From positions 1-64,000 of the forward strand of contig JADQAV010000021.1 in assembly GCA_019775845.1 (NCBI GenBank): DNA of 64,000 nt, given 5' to 3'. Of this stretch, positions 11,511-22,220 are shown piece after piece. The notes beneath the pieces are model-generated. The model was not told the DNA's origin. It worked only from the letters and a program-made list of their open reading frames with translations, and did not search any database. Within the stretch, counting starts at the first letter, position 1, and each line of letters starts with the position of its first letter. Position numbers and translations under genes: made by a program. The stretch comes from Myrmaecium sp. VS I D KN 1. Taxonomy: Eukaryota; Ascomycota; Dothideomycetes; Valsariales; Valsariaceae.

Positions 11511-12800
11511 ATGTATATATCATATTATCTTAGCTCTGATATATATTATAATAACTGAGTTAAATAAGTATCCTAAGAATATAAGCCCTTTCTTTCTATA
11601 AGGTTTATATTACAAGGGATATATCTTAGGTTATAATAGATATATATAATTATAGAATGGATAGTAAGGCTTCCATAGTACATATTACATATACTATAAG
11701 TTAAATTTTAGTTATATTACTAAAGTGATTAATAATCACCAGCTATTCTTAGATACCTAGTAGCTAGCTTACTTATTATCCTAAGCTAATATATATATTA
11801 TAATAACTAATATATATCTACTTATAGGATTATATAATACTATAGTAGTTAAGAGGGGATATTATAATACTTTAAAACATATATTCAGAGAGCTCCCTTT
11901 ATAAGGTATTAGATATATACTATAATATAATAGCTTTTCTAAGGGCTGTATATATTTTTACCTCTAAAATCTCTAGAATTACTAAATTTTATAGAAAGAA
12001 TAGCGGATATAGAATTCTAATTTATAAAGACTATACTAATATTTATATAGCTTAAGTTATTATAGATACTATAATAATACTTTGATTAACTATCTAATTA
12101 TATAAATAAGTATGGGAAATATAGAGTGAAGATATTTTCTTCTTTTAATTAAGAAGACTTTATAATAGGATGATTATAAGCACTATTATAATATAAAAAG
12201 CTCGTTCTATAACACTATGAATAAATCTAATATAGAAATAAATTTTATAAGATCTAGAGTCTAATTAGTTTTCTAGATTCTTATTACTAATAGTTATACT
12301 ACTAAGAGATATAGAGAGATTAAAGTAAGCCTAGATTATAGTTATAGGCTTTATAATAAGCGCTATTTATATAAATAGAATAAATCTAAGTTCTTAGCTC
12401 CTTAGTAACAAGTTAATTCTATAATATAAATAAAGCTAGCCTATACTACTTGAAATTATCGTATAGATAAGTATTTAATTTCTTCTAGGAATACTAATTA
12501 CCCTATTAACTTACTATATATAATTATATACCTATTTAATAGTAAGCGGTAGGAGTTTCTCTTTTAAGCCTTAAGAGTTATAATATATAGAGGTAGTCTT
12601 AATAGAGGTCCTAAAGTATTAAGTTTCTTATTTTTATTACTTATTATAGTTTAAACTTTAAAGCGTGCTGAGATAAGTAGGGCAGGGTTATCCCTTATAA
12701 CTATTAGGTACCTATATAGTAAATAGTACCGAGTGGAAGGTAGAAGGTAAAGTCTCTAGGATCTTTTATTTTCTCTTTTAACTGCTTTAAAGATACTTCC

Positions 12801-13118
12801 CTTTTCCATTATTATTTCTTTCGGCGCTGAGCGCCGTGCCGATTTTGGGGCAGGATGGGCTGTAACCATTACTACTAGAAACAGAGGTTCTCCAAGACCT
12901 TGTACATATTCCCCACAGATGGTCCCCTCACCTGGCGGAGTAGCGTGCGGCAGTTGGAGGGAGAGGAACGGGTGTTCTCGCAGTCAGATCGCGATGGAGA
13001 GGCGATGTGATATGCCCGCTAGATAGGGAGCAGGATGACGGTAGAGGCGTGGCGGCGCTAGCATGTCGATCCGACCCAATCGAACCGATCGCTTCCACAT
13101 TTCCCGATTTTGGTATGC
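12801..13118. other. Border of the AT-rich island
   Basis: Normal base composition resumes here, with a perfect palindrome cggcgctgagcgccg at about 12822. The only frames are short (65-83 codons), overlap on both strands, and show no recognisable protein. No gene is called. Confidence 0.6.
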
Positions 13119-13697
13119 GCGTCAAGGGACGAACCTAAGGAGCACCACACCTGCGGCTAGGGAGCACCACTGTGGGCCCGCGCCTTCCCTTAACAGGCCG
13201 GGTCTTGCCTTAATAAGCTGCCAAGGCCTCGGGAGGCTTCTCCTCAAAATACTCACGCAGACCCTCCCTCACGCAGGCCCTCACCCCTCAAAGGTCCTCG
13301 GCGCCCTCACGTAGGCTCCCTCGCCGGCCTCCTCGCCGGCCCTCGCAGCCCCCCCTCGCAGCCCTCAGTGCCCCCCTCGCAGGCCCTCACGCAGGCCCTC
13401 ACGCAGGCCCTCATGCAGGCCCTCACGCAGGCCACCACGCAGGCCACCACGCAGGCTCTCATTCATGGGGCTTTGATGCCTGCGAAAGGGCCTGGGCGAG
13501 GGCTGGCGAGGGAGCTTGTTGAGGGGTGCGAAGGGGCCTGCGAGGGGGGGCTTCGAGGAAGCCTGCGAAGGGCCTGCCTGCGCTGGAGTTGACGCGTGTA
13601 GAATGGCGGAGTGGCTCTTAAAATGGGGAGGCCGGCGCATAGGTGTGGTGCTCCCTAGCCAGCAGGTGTGGTGCTCCTTAGGTTCGTCCGCGTCAAG
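13119..13697. mobile_element. Non-autonomous DNA element with 8-bp target duplication
   Basis: The element body is 13127-13689 (563 bp). Its ends are near-perfect inverted repeats of about 44 bp (13127-13170 and 13645-13689) beginning ggacgaacctaaggagcacc, differing by one inserted base. Both sides are flanked by the identical 8-mer gcgtcaag (13119-13126 and 13690-13697). Eight-base duplications are typical of hAT, P or Merlin-type transposases; hAT is the likeliest in fungi, but the ends do not start with the usual CAGG. The interior is a palindromic array: 13250-13460 carries direct 12-bp units ctcacgcaggcc, and 13480-13590 carries the inverted counterpart. It has no coding capacity for a transposase. 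Ends and duplications are intact, so insertion was probably recent. Confidence 0.85.
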
Positions 13698-15018
13698 CAG
13701 AGCGAGTCGAAGGAGGATCTCGATCGCGTCCTGAACCTGTGCTGCTGTTGCTAGTTGTTGATGTTGCGGTTACTGTCCTGCTTTTGCTGCTGTCGGGGCT
13801 CCACGGGTTATGAAGGAGATAGAGCCCGTTCGTAACACCGCAACGTTGTGTGCAGTGGACAAACATCACCAGAACAGTCAACGTTTCTCAGTACTTTAAG
13901 CTCCCAAGAAATTCGCGCGTTGATCTCCCGTGGGTTAAACCAGTTATAGAGGCCGTCTCGGAGCTCCACCAAATCAGAGCCATTCGTCAAAAAGCTTAGG
14001 TTGGACATCACGGCGGGAACCTACAGATGCTTTGTAATACGCGCGTCTTGCCCTTTCGTTGTTCGCTCTTCTCTGACCAACCCCAAGTCTCGAGAATGCG
14101 CATCGTCAAGCAGGAGTATCTGGACATGGGAATATTGGCCAGGCACGACGTTATTTGTATCTTATGATGAGTGAGCTTAGCGACCAGTCTATTGAATCCG
14201 CCTTACCAATTCCAGCGTAGTGAACACCTTGCGCTCCTCGGACCCGGGCAACTCGGACCGGACCCCTCTCTCGTCAAGCCACCCACGCCACTCACCTCCA
14301 CTCTCCGGAGACTGCCCGGTCATCGGGATGAATTCCTGGCGGAGACGGCTGGGGCATCATCACGGCAGTATATCGGTACATATCTACGGTACCGGTAGTA
14401 GTTATCGTACTCGGTCATCATGGCATGCATTCTCCTGGCCCAGCCAGCGGGAGGTCATGGAGATACATGGTTACAACATCGGTAGTCGATAGGTATTTTG
14501 TAGGTAGAGTAGAATAAGGATGTCCAGTAAGTAAGATATTCCTGGCGCCCTTTTTAGCCTCAACCTCTCCACGCCCCAATATAGTAACGTTATATGGTTG
14601 GCACCGGCAGCAGCAGCCCCAGGCCCAAGCACTGGCCGCACCCCTTCACCCCTTCGCTCTTCACCCTTCCCGGTTCCCCTGTTGTCCTGTTCCTGTTGTG
14701 ATCGCGGCTCCATTCACACTCCTTTTGCCCTCAGCACCCGCACTAAAATAACTCACGCAAGTTCACTAGTAAAGAACGTCCCCTGTAACAACTCCATCTG
14801 TAACGGAAAACTCGCTGCTAGAATTCCAACATCGTACGACTCTCTCTCCACCTCCTCACCACCACCCCTCTTCCCCAGACAGCGCAATTCGACGATCCTG
14901 CTGCTGCTTCACCCCAGCCGTTCGCACGGGACGGGTCGCACTGCTTGCCTGCCTGCTTGCCGCCGCATCCCCCCCAACATCCCCGATCCATGTCCCCGAT
15001 CGCTCCTGCGCTGCCGCC
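13698..15018. other. Intergenic region upstream of the histidine kinase
   Basis: No supported gene is present. A 67-codon minus-strand frame at 13808-14011 is the most protein-like stretch but matches nothing I recognise and could be a gene remnant. A pyrimidine-rich stretch (about 14830-14890) and a good start context lie immediately before the kinase, so the right part is probably its promoter and 5' leader. Confidence 0.5.
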
Positions 15019-17481
15019 ATGACGTCAGAAACATCCATAACCACCCCGACCAACACCACCACCGCCGATACCACCGGAACCAACGCAAACACGCCTTATG
15101 CCAGCACGACAATATCCGCTACAGTCGATGCTACCGATGCCACCGATGCGGCCGACAGCCCGGCGCCCGGCAGGGCGGGCTTGCTATCCATGGACAGCCT
15201 GTTGAAATACAGTCCTGTCGCCACTGTCGTGCTGGACTCTTCCCTCACCGTCGTTCAGGTCTCCCAAGCCTACCTGCAGCTGGCCGACCGGAAGTTGGAC
15301 TCGGTGCTGGGATGGGACATCTACGACCTCGTCCGTGCCGGGCCCTCCATCCTGGACGTGGAGTGCCTGCGCCATGGCATCGAGACCGCAAAGCTGACTC
15401 GTAAGGTATATAGCATCCCGGACATCGAGTCACCCGATAAGACATACTGGAACATTCGCATCATCCCGATCGTGGAAGGCAACACCTTGCTCAACATCCT
15501 TCTCGAGGTTCACGACACCACCGAGCAGCGCCGGAAACAGCTCAGCCTGGAGCAGCAGTTTAACACCAATGACACCTACCGCATCCTCATCCAGACCGTG
15601 CGCGACTATGCCATCTTCATGCTCGACACCCGCGGCTGCGTAGCCACTTGGAACCTGGGCGCCCAGTTGTTGAAGGGATATACCAAGGAGGACATCATCG
15701 GGAAACACTTCTCCAACTTCTACGGCCAGGACGACAAGGACGCCAGGAAGCCGCAGATCGAGCTTGAGTGCGCCGTTCGGGATGGTCGGGTGGAAGACGA
15801 GGGCTGGCGGTACCGCAAGGATGGCACCCGCTTCTGGGCGAACGTGATCATCACCCCCGTCTATCGGGGCTCGACACTCATTGGATACAGCAAGGTGACG
15901 AGGGATCTGACAGAGCGCAAGGCAGCAGAGGCGCGTCTGATCAGCGCGTACGAGGAGACGGCCAAGTTGAAGTCGGAGTTCCTGGCCAACATGTCACATG
16001 AGATTCGCACACCCATGCACGGCATGCTGTCGGCACTGGCCTTGCTTATGGACACCAGGCTGAATCCGGAGCAGATGGAGCTGGCTAACATCATCCAGGA
16101 GTCAGGAGGGGTCCTGCTTCAGGTCATCAACGACATTCTGGACTACTCCAAACTGGCGTCAGGCCAGTTCTCCATCTCGCAGGATGTCATCAGTATACCC
16201 GACATTATCTCTTCCGTCGCCCGCAGCAACCAGACAAGCTTGTCGAATGCCATCACCCTCACCACATCCGTTTCACCCAAAGTTCCCAAAGCGGCGGAAG
16301 GCGACCCGCTTCGGTACCGCCAGATCGTCCAGAACCTTGTCAGCAACGCTGTCAAGTTTACCGAGGCTGGAAGCATCCACGTCAGTGTCACCGTCGACGA
16401 TGAGGATGATTCCGGCTACACTATCCGCACCGAGGTTACCGATACCGGGATCGGCGTGCCGACCTACGCTGCAGACTCTCTCTTCACTCCATTTACCCAG
16501 TTCGACAATAGCGCCACCAAGCGCTACAAGGGCACTGGGCTTGGCCTTTCCATCTGCAAATCCCTCTCTCAGCTCATGGGTGGACGCATCGGACACCGCC
16601 CCAACCTTGCCGGTCCTGGAAGCATCTTTTGGTTTACCGCACGCGTCAGACGGCTAAAGATCCCCGCCGCCGGCAGCGATGATGCCGAGCAAGACACCAC
16701 TGCAACTCTATCTACTCGCCTCCACAGCACATCCATTTCCTCCACCTCGTCAGCCACTGCTACCGCCTCGAAAACGGTTACCCGCATAGACTCTGGTACC
16801 GCGACCTCCACGACTGTCACCGTTACCACCACTACCTCTCCTCCGCCTGGTCTTGTCCCCACCACTACGGCCGCCCCCAAGACCCCCGACACCCTTGAAC
16901 TCCTCCGCCAGATCGCGCCTTGCAAACGCATTCTGCTTGCGGAGGACAACCCCATCAACCGGCGCGTGATGCTGCGCACGCTTGCCCGCCTTGGTTTCCC
17001 ATCCACCAGCATCGACACCGCCACCGACGGCGCTGCGGCCTTGCGTCTCGCCCTTGCCTCCCGCCGGCCCCTTCCTAGTCATGACCTCCCCCTAACCCCA
17101 ATCTCGCCATCTGCCCTTGAGCTCACAAGCTCAAATTCAGCTCTTGGATCCTCCTCGGCAGATGACACGTCCCATGCCACGCCCGCTTACGACCTCATCC
17201 TCATGGATATCAACATGCCGGTTTTGGACGGAGTTGAGGCGACGCGACGGATCCGTGAACGGGGCATATCCACCCCGGTCATTGCGCTCACGGCGAACGC
17301 GCTCAAAGGGTGCAGAGAAGCCTATCTGGCGCGGGGGATGAGCGACTATCTACCCAAGCCTGTGGAGCGACAAGCGCTGGTAACGGTCGTGGGACGGTGG
17401 TTGGGGGTCGCGGGTGCCGGGGCCGCGGCTGGGGCTGGGTCGAGTGTTGAGGTGGTGAGTGCTGGAGGGGAACGCTCGTAG
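15019..17481 (+). CDS. PAS-domain hybrid histidine kinase
   Basis: This is an intronless 820-residue sensor kinase with a fused receiver, acting at the head of a His-Asp phosphorelay that normally ends in Ypd1 and the Ssk1/Skn7 regulators. Two PAS-like segments are visible (about 57-170 and 190-300; the second ends in the PAC-like motif VTRDLTERK). Next come the H-box SHEIRTPMHGML with phospho-accepting His327, an N-box near 438-446, G-boxes DTGIGV (475-480) and KGTGLGLSI (about 505-513), a Ser/Thr-rich linker (about 555-625), and a receiver with acidic pair E642/D643, phospho-acceptor D730 (LILMDINMP) and a conserved Lys near 783. No membrane segment is seen, so it is probably soluble. The start has context gccgccATGa. 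The layout resembles the Fos-1/TcsA group (group IX), but that assignment is from memory. Confidence 0.93.
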   Translation: MTSETSITTPTNTTTADTTGTNANTPYASTTISATVDATDATDAADSPAPGRAGLLSMDSLLKYSPVATVVLDSSLTVVQVSQAYLQLADRKLDSVLGWDIYDLVRAGPSILDVECLRHGIETAKLTRKVYSIPDIESPDKTYWNIRIIPIVEGNTLLNILLEVHDTTEQRRKQLSLEQQFNTNDTYRILIQTVRDYAIFMLDTRGCVATWNLGAQLLKGYTKEDIIGKHFSNFYGQDDKDARKPQIELECAVRDGRVEDEGWRYRKDGTRFWANVIITPVYRGSTLIGYSKVTRDLTERKAAEARLISAYEETAKLKSEFLANMSHEIRTPMHGMLSALALLMDTRLNPEQMELANIIQESGGVLLQVINDILDYSKLASGQFSISQDVISIPDIISSVARSNQTSLSNAITLTTSVSPKVPKAAEGDPLRYRQIVQNLVSNAVKFTEAGSIHVSVTVDDEDDSGYTIRTEVTDTGIGVPTYAADSLFTPFTQFDNSATKRYKGTGLGLSICKSLSQLMGGRIGHRPNLAGPGSIFWFTARVRRLKIPAAGSDDAEQDTTATLSTRLHSTSISSTSSATATASKTVTRIDSGTATSTTVTVTTTTSPPPGLVPTTTAAPKTPDTLELLRQIAPCKRILLAEDNPINRRVMLRTLARLGFPSTSIDTATDGAAALRLALASRRPLPSHDLPLTPISPSALELTSSNSALGSSSADDTSHATPAYDLILMDINMPVLDGVEATRRIRERGISTPVIALTANALKGCREAYLARGMSDYLPKPVERQALVTVVGRWLGVAGAGAAAGAGSSVEVVSAGGERS

Positions 17482-18669
17482 TGGACTGGGGTTGGGGGGG
17501 AGTGGGTCGGTGATTGTACGATTATGGGATTTTCTGCTTCTTTAATCTCTTTGGGGGCTATGGTATGGTGGATGGATTATAGAGAAGGTTGATTACTCCG
17601 TCCAGGGCATTCACGTTTGGGGTAAATACGGATGGGGCATTACTTCTCCCTCTCTCTCCGTTGACATGGAAAGGGAGACATGTTAGGTTTGACATGGATC
17701 TGCCCGGACTTCTTTTTGTTCGAGTTACTGGTCGATTTCCCCTTCGTTTCTTTCATAGAGTGATCTTGATTTTGGTCTGATTGGTTGGGAGGTCGGGTAG
17801 CATAGTTCATTGTAGTTAAGGTGAACACACCGTATTCAGTATTTATGTTAGGTCAAGTAGTGAGAGGAACTACAAGGGTGGTATATAGTGATGTCAAACG
17901 GCATATATCGTCACCACCGTGAATTTGAAGACATGGTATCTCTTTCTTTCTGTTCGCGAATACCCTTGCCTTCCTCGTTCTTTGTTCTTCCACATCCATC
18001 CTGTCAAGTACCTCTCGAGTTTGGAAAAAGGGAGAACATGTTATTTTCTCTCATTTCTCTCTCTTCACGTTTTTTTCTTTTTTTTCTTTCACATCACTGC
18101 TTTTCTACCGGTGCGTGACTTAAGATAGGGAAGTCTTTAGCATGAAGCTGGCCATCCCACACAATGGTTGGAGATGACAGATCGATGTGTAGGCAAAATC
18201 GGTATGATGGCACCGGATACGAGGAGATACAAGGCATGGGCTAGGCAGGATCAAAGGGAAGGTCTTTTTCACTCAGGTCAGGTGGTACCTGATAGTATGT
18301 CATGACACACTCGTCAGTTGATGCGTCTATTGCTTGATAGTGAGATTCAGAAGATACATCGCTGCCCGTGTGGCATTGTACACCTCCGCTGGATCACGTT
18401 GCCTTGACCTGCCTGTCTCCAGCATCACACGAACGTGAAAACCTTTCTGGCATCACGAGGATGCCGGCCATCAAAGTGCCGGCACCAGTATTCACCTGCA
18501 GACCTACGATTGACCTGTCACCCGAACCCAAACGCTGGAGGGATGGCTGGACATCGAAAAGCTCAGTCTACATAAGAACCTGTCCACTCGCCACCCTCAA
18601 TCTGCCTCTCCTCATCACCAAGCCTCCATCAATTACAGCATAGAAGTGGAAAAGCGGAGAGCACAGTGC
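17482..18669. other. Intergenic region
   Basis: The sequence contains T-rich tracts around 18060-18100 and short frames up to 91 codons. The frame at 18462-18643 starts with ATG and runs up to the next feature in another frame, so it could be an upstream exon of that gene, but no splice pair convincingly joins them. Nothing else is supported. Confidence 0.5.
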
Positions 18670-19107
18670 ATGATGAGGGGACATCCTGAGAAAAAGAAGG
18701 AGAAACAGTCCGAGCAAAAGAAGGAGAAACAGTCCGAGCAAAAGAAGGAGAAACAGTCCGAGAAAGAGAAGGAGAAACGTTCCGAGAAAGAAAAGGAGGA
18801 GAAACGTTCCGAGAAAGAAAAGGAGAAGAAAACCTCCAGCGTCACCTTCAACACCAATCCCAACACCAATCCGATCACCGGCTCCAAAACCGCCGGAACC
18901 ACCACCACAACCACCGCTGCATCTCTCCACCCTAGCTCTTCCGCGTACACCCATCGAAGGGGTCCCGCGTTGACGGGGCCCACCTACCAACCCAGCACTG
19001 GGGGACCACCCGCGCCCGTGCTGTCGGTCGATCAGTCGACGGAGAGAGGGAAGCGTTGGTGCGAGGCGCAGGAGAAGGCTTTGGAGGGAATGAGAAAGGG
19101 CAATTGA
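18670..19107 (+). CDS. Hypothetical protein with Lys/Glu/Ser repeats
   Basis: This is an unrecognised protein of 145 residues if it starts at ATG 18670. The frame is also open upstream to 18646, but from a GTG. Residues about 6-52 form a charged tandem repeat, first K-E-K-Q-S-E-Q-K (24-bp unit, three copies) and then K-E-K-R-S-E variants, likely helical or disordered. After it come a Thr-rich segment, an S/P/G-rich segment, and a C-terminus with W-C-E-A-Q-E-K-A that looks like ordinary protein. It may be the last exon of a longer gene, because an acceptor-like attacag lies at 18633-18639. It could also be a non-coding repeat that happens to stay open. No function is proposed. Confidence 0.4.
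   Translation: MMRGHPEKKKEKQSEQKKEKQSEQKKEKQSEKEKEKRSEKEKEEKRSEKEKEKKTSSVTFNTNPNTNPITGSKTAGTTTTTTAASLHPSSSAYTHRRGPALTGPTYQPSTGGPPAPVLSVDQSTERGKRWCEAQEKALEGMRKGN
18703..18835 (+). repeat. Minisatellite coding Lys/Glu repeats
   Basis: The unit is about 24 bp, aaggagaaacagtccgagca plus aaag, followed by shorter variants of aaggagaaacgttccgag. The repeat is purine-only on the plus strand and length variation between strains is likely. Confidence 0.8.
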
Positions 19108-21181
19108 GGGGTGAAGGAATAGAGGGGGTAGTGCTGGTGGAGGTTGCGGGGAATAGGGTTGGGAATGGAAGTTTTCGAGTTGTAGTGGTGATGGAGAGGA
19201 GGGGAGATGGGAGTTTTCTCTTTCTCTGTTCGTGTCATTGCGCAGGTCGTCTTTAATCTCCGATGTGCGTTCTTCGACTTTTAGGGTTTATCAAGATTCT
19301 TTCTTGCTTCCATTCCCTTCCCTATCTCTTTCCCCACTTGGAGGTAGAATCAAGCGCAGGAAGGATCCTGTTCGACTAGTCTTTATTAAGAGAAACCGTA
19401 GCCTGACAGAAGCTAAACGGAGGGGAGAAAGGGGGAAAGAAGGGAACAAAAGGAGAAGATAACAATATGAGATTCTAGAGTGGTATGCCGCATCCCCCTA
19501 ATTCCACAAAGGCTTAAACATACGCGTACTTCCTCCTCTACTCTCTCCATAAAGCAAGCATTCCTCTCTTCTTAGCCCCCGGTCCCGCTGCTACTAGCAT
19601 CTGAGCGCCATCCTCCCGCCAACCCACGAAAAGCAGCAGATAGCAGACTGCGGCCGGATCGGAGAGCCTGTCGTAGGCAAATTAGCAACAACAGTTGGGA
19701 GGAGGGGCTGATGGGGACATGCTGGCGCTGCCGATGCGAGCAGCGGGGAGTGAAAGAGACAAACCTCTGTAGGTGCTGCAGAGCGCTTTCCAGTGGTATC
19801 CTTGTTTATGCGACTAGTGTTTCGGTTCGAGATGTGCTTTGGCTGGACATTGCGGGTCGCTTGACTTGGCATTGCCGGTGGCTGTTGTGGTGTTGGCGGC
19901 AGTTGAAGATGATGATGAAGAGACTGAGGTGGATGGGGCTGTGTCGGAGAAGGATGTGGAAGGTTCGGGTTCGGGTGTGCGCTCCGGCTTGGAGACGGTT
20001 GGCGGGGGACTTGAAGGGATACAGATGAAGGGGAGGTGATACATCGTCGGGTGGGTTTATCTTTTCGGAGGCGTTGCCTGGTTTTGCTGGAGGTGATCTG
20101 ATTAAAGCTGTTGGGGTGTCTTTGTTGATGCTGCGATTTGCCAAAGGTGGTGATGGAGCAAGATGAGGGATGAAATAGATGATGCAGCGAGGTGAAGAGA
20201 AGGGGAGAAGAAGGAACGGTGGAAGGACAGATGCTTCTTAAAGTACCTAGTACTCAGGTAGACTGAATGGGATGCCGAATTGGAAGTTGCAACGTATGCC
20301 TGCGCCTTAGGTGTACGGTACGGTAGGTACCTACTAGTACGGTACCTTGCCTTACTTTACGGTCGTCGTCTTCTGTCCCACAACGTGCATGCATGCAGGA
20401 CGTTGGAGGGGGGCGTCCGGGTAGGCGAATTTACTTTGAGGTAACTGTAATCATGATAATCAACACTTCGAAGTCAATAACTTGAAAGTATAATCTTCCA
20501 CATCCCGAAGCCCTTCCGAACGGAGGTATGGGGAGTGTGTACATGGCAGTATGACTGACTTTATCAATGTGTGCTGGCCGGCAATGCTGTGGCGGTAGTG
20601 GCGGCTTTTTCCTTCTTATTAAAGTTCTTTCATCGTGTCGGCCCTGGAGGAGGTTTTCTGGGAGGAAGTAGTACGGTTGACACAGCTTTATCTCAGAAGA
20701 GCCATGATGGCTTTTGTGGTTGGGTTGCTTCCTGAGCTGAGGCTTTCTCAGTTCTAGAAGCGTGGAAGAATGTCACCGAGGTCAGTCACCCGGAGCAGCA
20801 CAAGCCATTATGGACTAGGCTGAAGATCGGCGAGGCTCCGTGAGAAAGAGGTTGGTAAAGCCGGGCGTCTGATAGCTGAAGAGATACCTCAGGAATACAT
20901 TCTCGAAGTACAGTAGTCTTTCCCTTCATTAGGCGACCACTTCAGCCGCTGGCTGGGGAGATGGTGGTGATGACACAGCCTTGCAACCGATCGTCAACGC
21001 GGATCGACCCGTGGGGCCAAGTCCTGGATCCTCGCGAGCTTGGACAGGGTAGAGTCCGTACGCGTAGTTACGTTCCCACGTGACTCCGTGATAAGCGAGC
21101 TTCCGTCTTCGTGTCCTTTTTCCCATTGCGTCTCCGCCCGTTTCCTTTCTCCAACCCTGCAGTCGACTTTTGTTCGCAACA
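19108..21181. other. Region without a confident gene
   Basis: Minus-strand frames at 19594-19872, 19814-20044 and 19806-20144 are partly protein-like: Pro/Ser/Thr-rich in the middle, with a Cys-containing C-terminal stretch ending near 19594. They could be exons of one small uncharacterised minus-strand gene starting near 20200, but I cannot fix its splicing. 20280-20360 carries nested ggtacc/ggtac palindromic motifs. 20360-21180 shows nothing clear except the pyrimidine-rich leader of the next gene. Confidence 0.35.
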
Positions 21182-21632
21182 ATGGCCAATTCAGACGTAC
21201 CCGAATACGTCACCTTCGTATCAAGCGATGGGTTTGAGTTTAAGGTCAGGCGGTCAGCAGCATGCATTGCAGGGACTATCCGCCGCATGTTGGATCCCAC
21301 AAGTATGTCTCTTCCAATTTCGACGTTTGAACTACCCTTGTTCTGTAATTGTGTGACCTCCTCTGCTGACCACAATCACTATAGGTAATTTTGCTGAAGC
21401 CGTTTCAAATCGCTGTGAATTTGAGAGTATCAAGTAAGTTTTCCTCTGCCGCCGGTCCACCTGATCTTGCCAACTGACCGTTTCCTCCTTCAGCGCAATC
21501 ATCCTAGAAAAGGTGTGCGAATACCTGCTGTATCACGAGAAGTACAAAGATTCGAAGGATGTCCCGGATATGGAGATACCGCCTGAGCTGTGCTTGGAGT
21601 TGCTCATGGCTGCCGACTATCTGAACGTCTGA
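21182..21632 (+). CDS. ELC1: Elongin C (BTB/SKP1-fold adaptor)
   Basis: Elongin C is the Skp1-like adaptor that links Elongin A or SOCS/VHL-type substrate receptors to a cullin in ubiquitin ligases and helps remove stalled RNA polymerase II. Three exons are inferred: 21182-21302, 21385-21433 and 21494-21632. Donors are gtatgt and gtaagt, and the phases match (S41 and N57 are split codons). The spliced protein is 102 residues, close to the 99-112 of yeast and human. Hallmarks are VSSDGFEFKVRRSAA at the N-terminus, the loop RRMLDPTSNFAEAVSNRCEF, and the C-terminal ELLMAADYLNV, matching the family ELLMAANFLDC ending. It stands alone on the plus strand before Orc6. Confidence 0.9.
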
Positions 21633-22220
21633 GCCCGTTGCTCGTATGATTTCATGAGGGCTACGACGGATCTGTTTCACGGCGTTTTGTGAATGGCGTT
21701 TTGGGGATACGGTACTATGATATCTGGCAGGGCTAAGTGGGCAAGAAGATACCCAAGTCTCCGACGTCATTTTTTTTCGACATTGGTTCCATGTTTGTCT
21801 TCGAATCAGCTATGCGGGAGCAGCATCACGAGCATATACGTCCTCCTCTTACTCTCCATGGGGTAGACGTCTATAGTTGATGCAAGAGCGGAATTCCCTT
21901 CTATTCAGTCTACTCCCCATAATCTGTGGGGAGACGACCTTATTCCAAGTGGAGACATCTTCTCGAACCGAATCCATATCAATGAACAAATCAATCTTGC
22001 CTGCTTGAAGTCTATTCAATGATGTGTAATCTGCTGGCAGTGCGGAGGACATGTATCATGCGTGCCATCTATGTAACCGTGTGTGCTAGTACCGATGATA
22101 GTCACTATCGCGGGTGATGTACAACCGTATTGGTGCCTAATAAGCAAGGCGTAAACCAGGGTATGTCGCAAACAACATCGCCTTCCGTCGCTGCCGCAAG
22201 ATACAACACCAACATCAAAC
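21633..22220. other. Intergenic region between Elongin C and Orc6
   Basis: These 588 bases presumably hold the 3' end of Elongin C and the Orc6 promoter. No gene or repeat is seen. Confidence 0.6.

Larger units (their letters stand above)
1..12800. repeat. AT-rich, RIP-mutated repeat island
   Basis: The block is strongly AT-rich and conspicuously poor in CA and TG dinucleotides, while TA is everywhere. That is the footprint of repeat-induced point mutation (CpA to TpA on both strands) in ascomycetes. No frame stays open beyond 60 codons except one of 74 codons inside the better-preserved small element at 6429-6870. Recognisable remnants are listed separately; the rest holds decayed, unassignable transposon sequence. 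The change to ordinary base composition is sharp, between about 12780 and 12850. No host gene is seen here. It probably forms heterochromatin, by inference from how such islands behave in related fungi. Confidence 0.9.

Noticed and set aside
13250-13460. CRISPR-like spaced repeats
   Set aside because: The cgcaggcc units are contiguous 12-bp minisatellite copies without unique spacers, in a eukaryotic genome and inside a transposable element.
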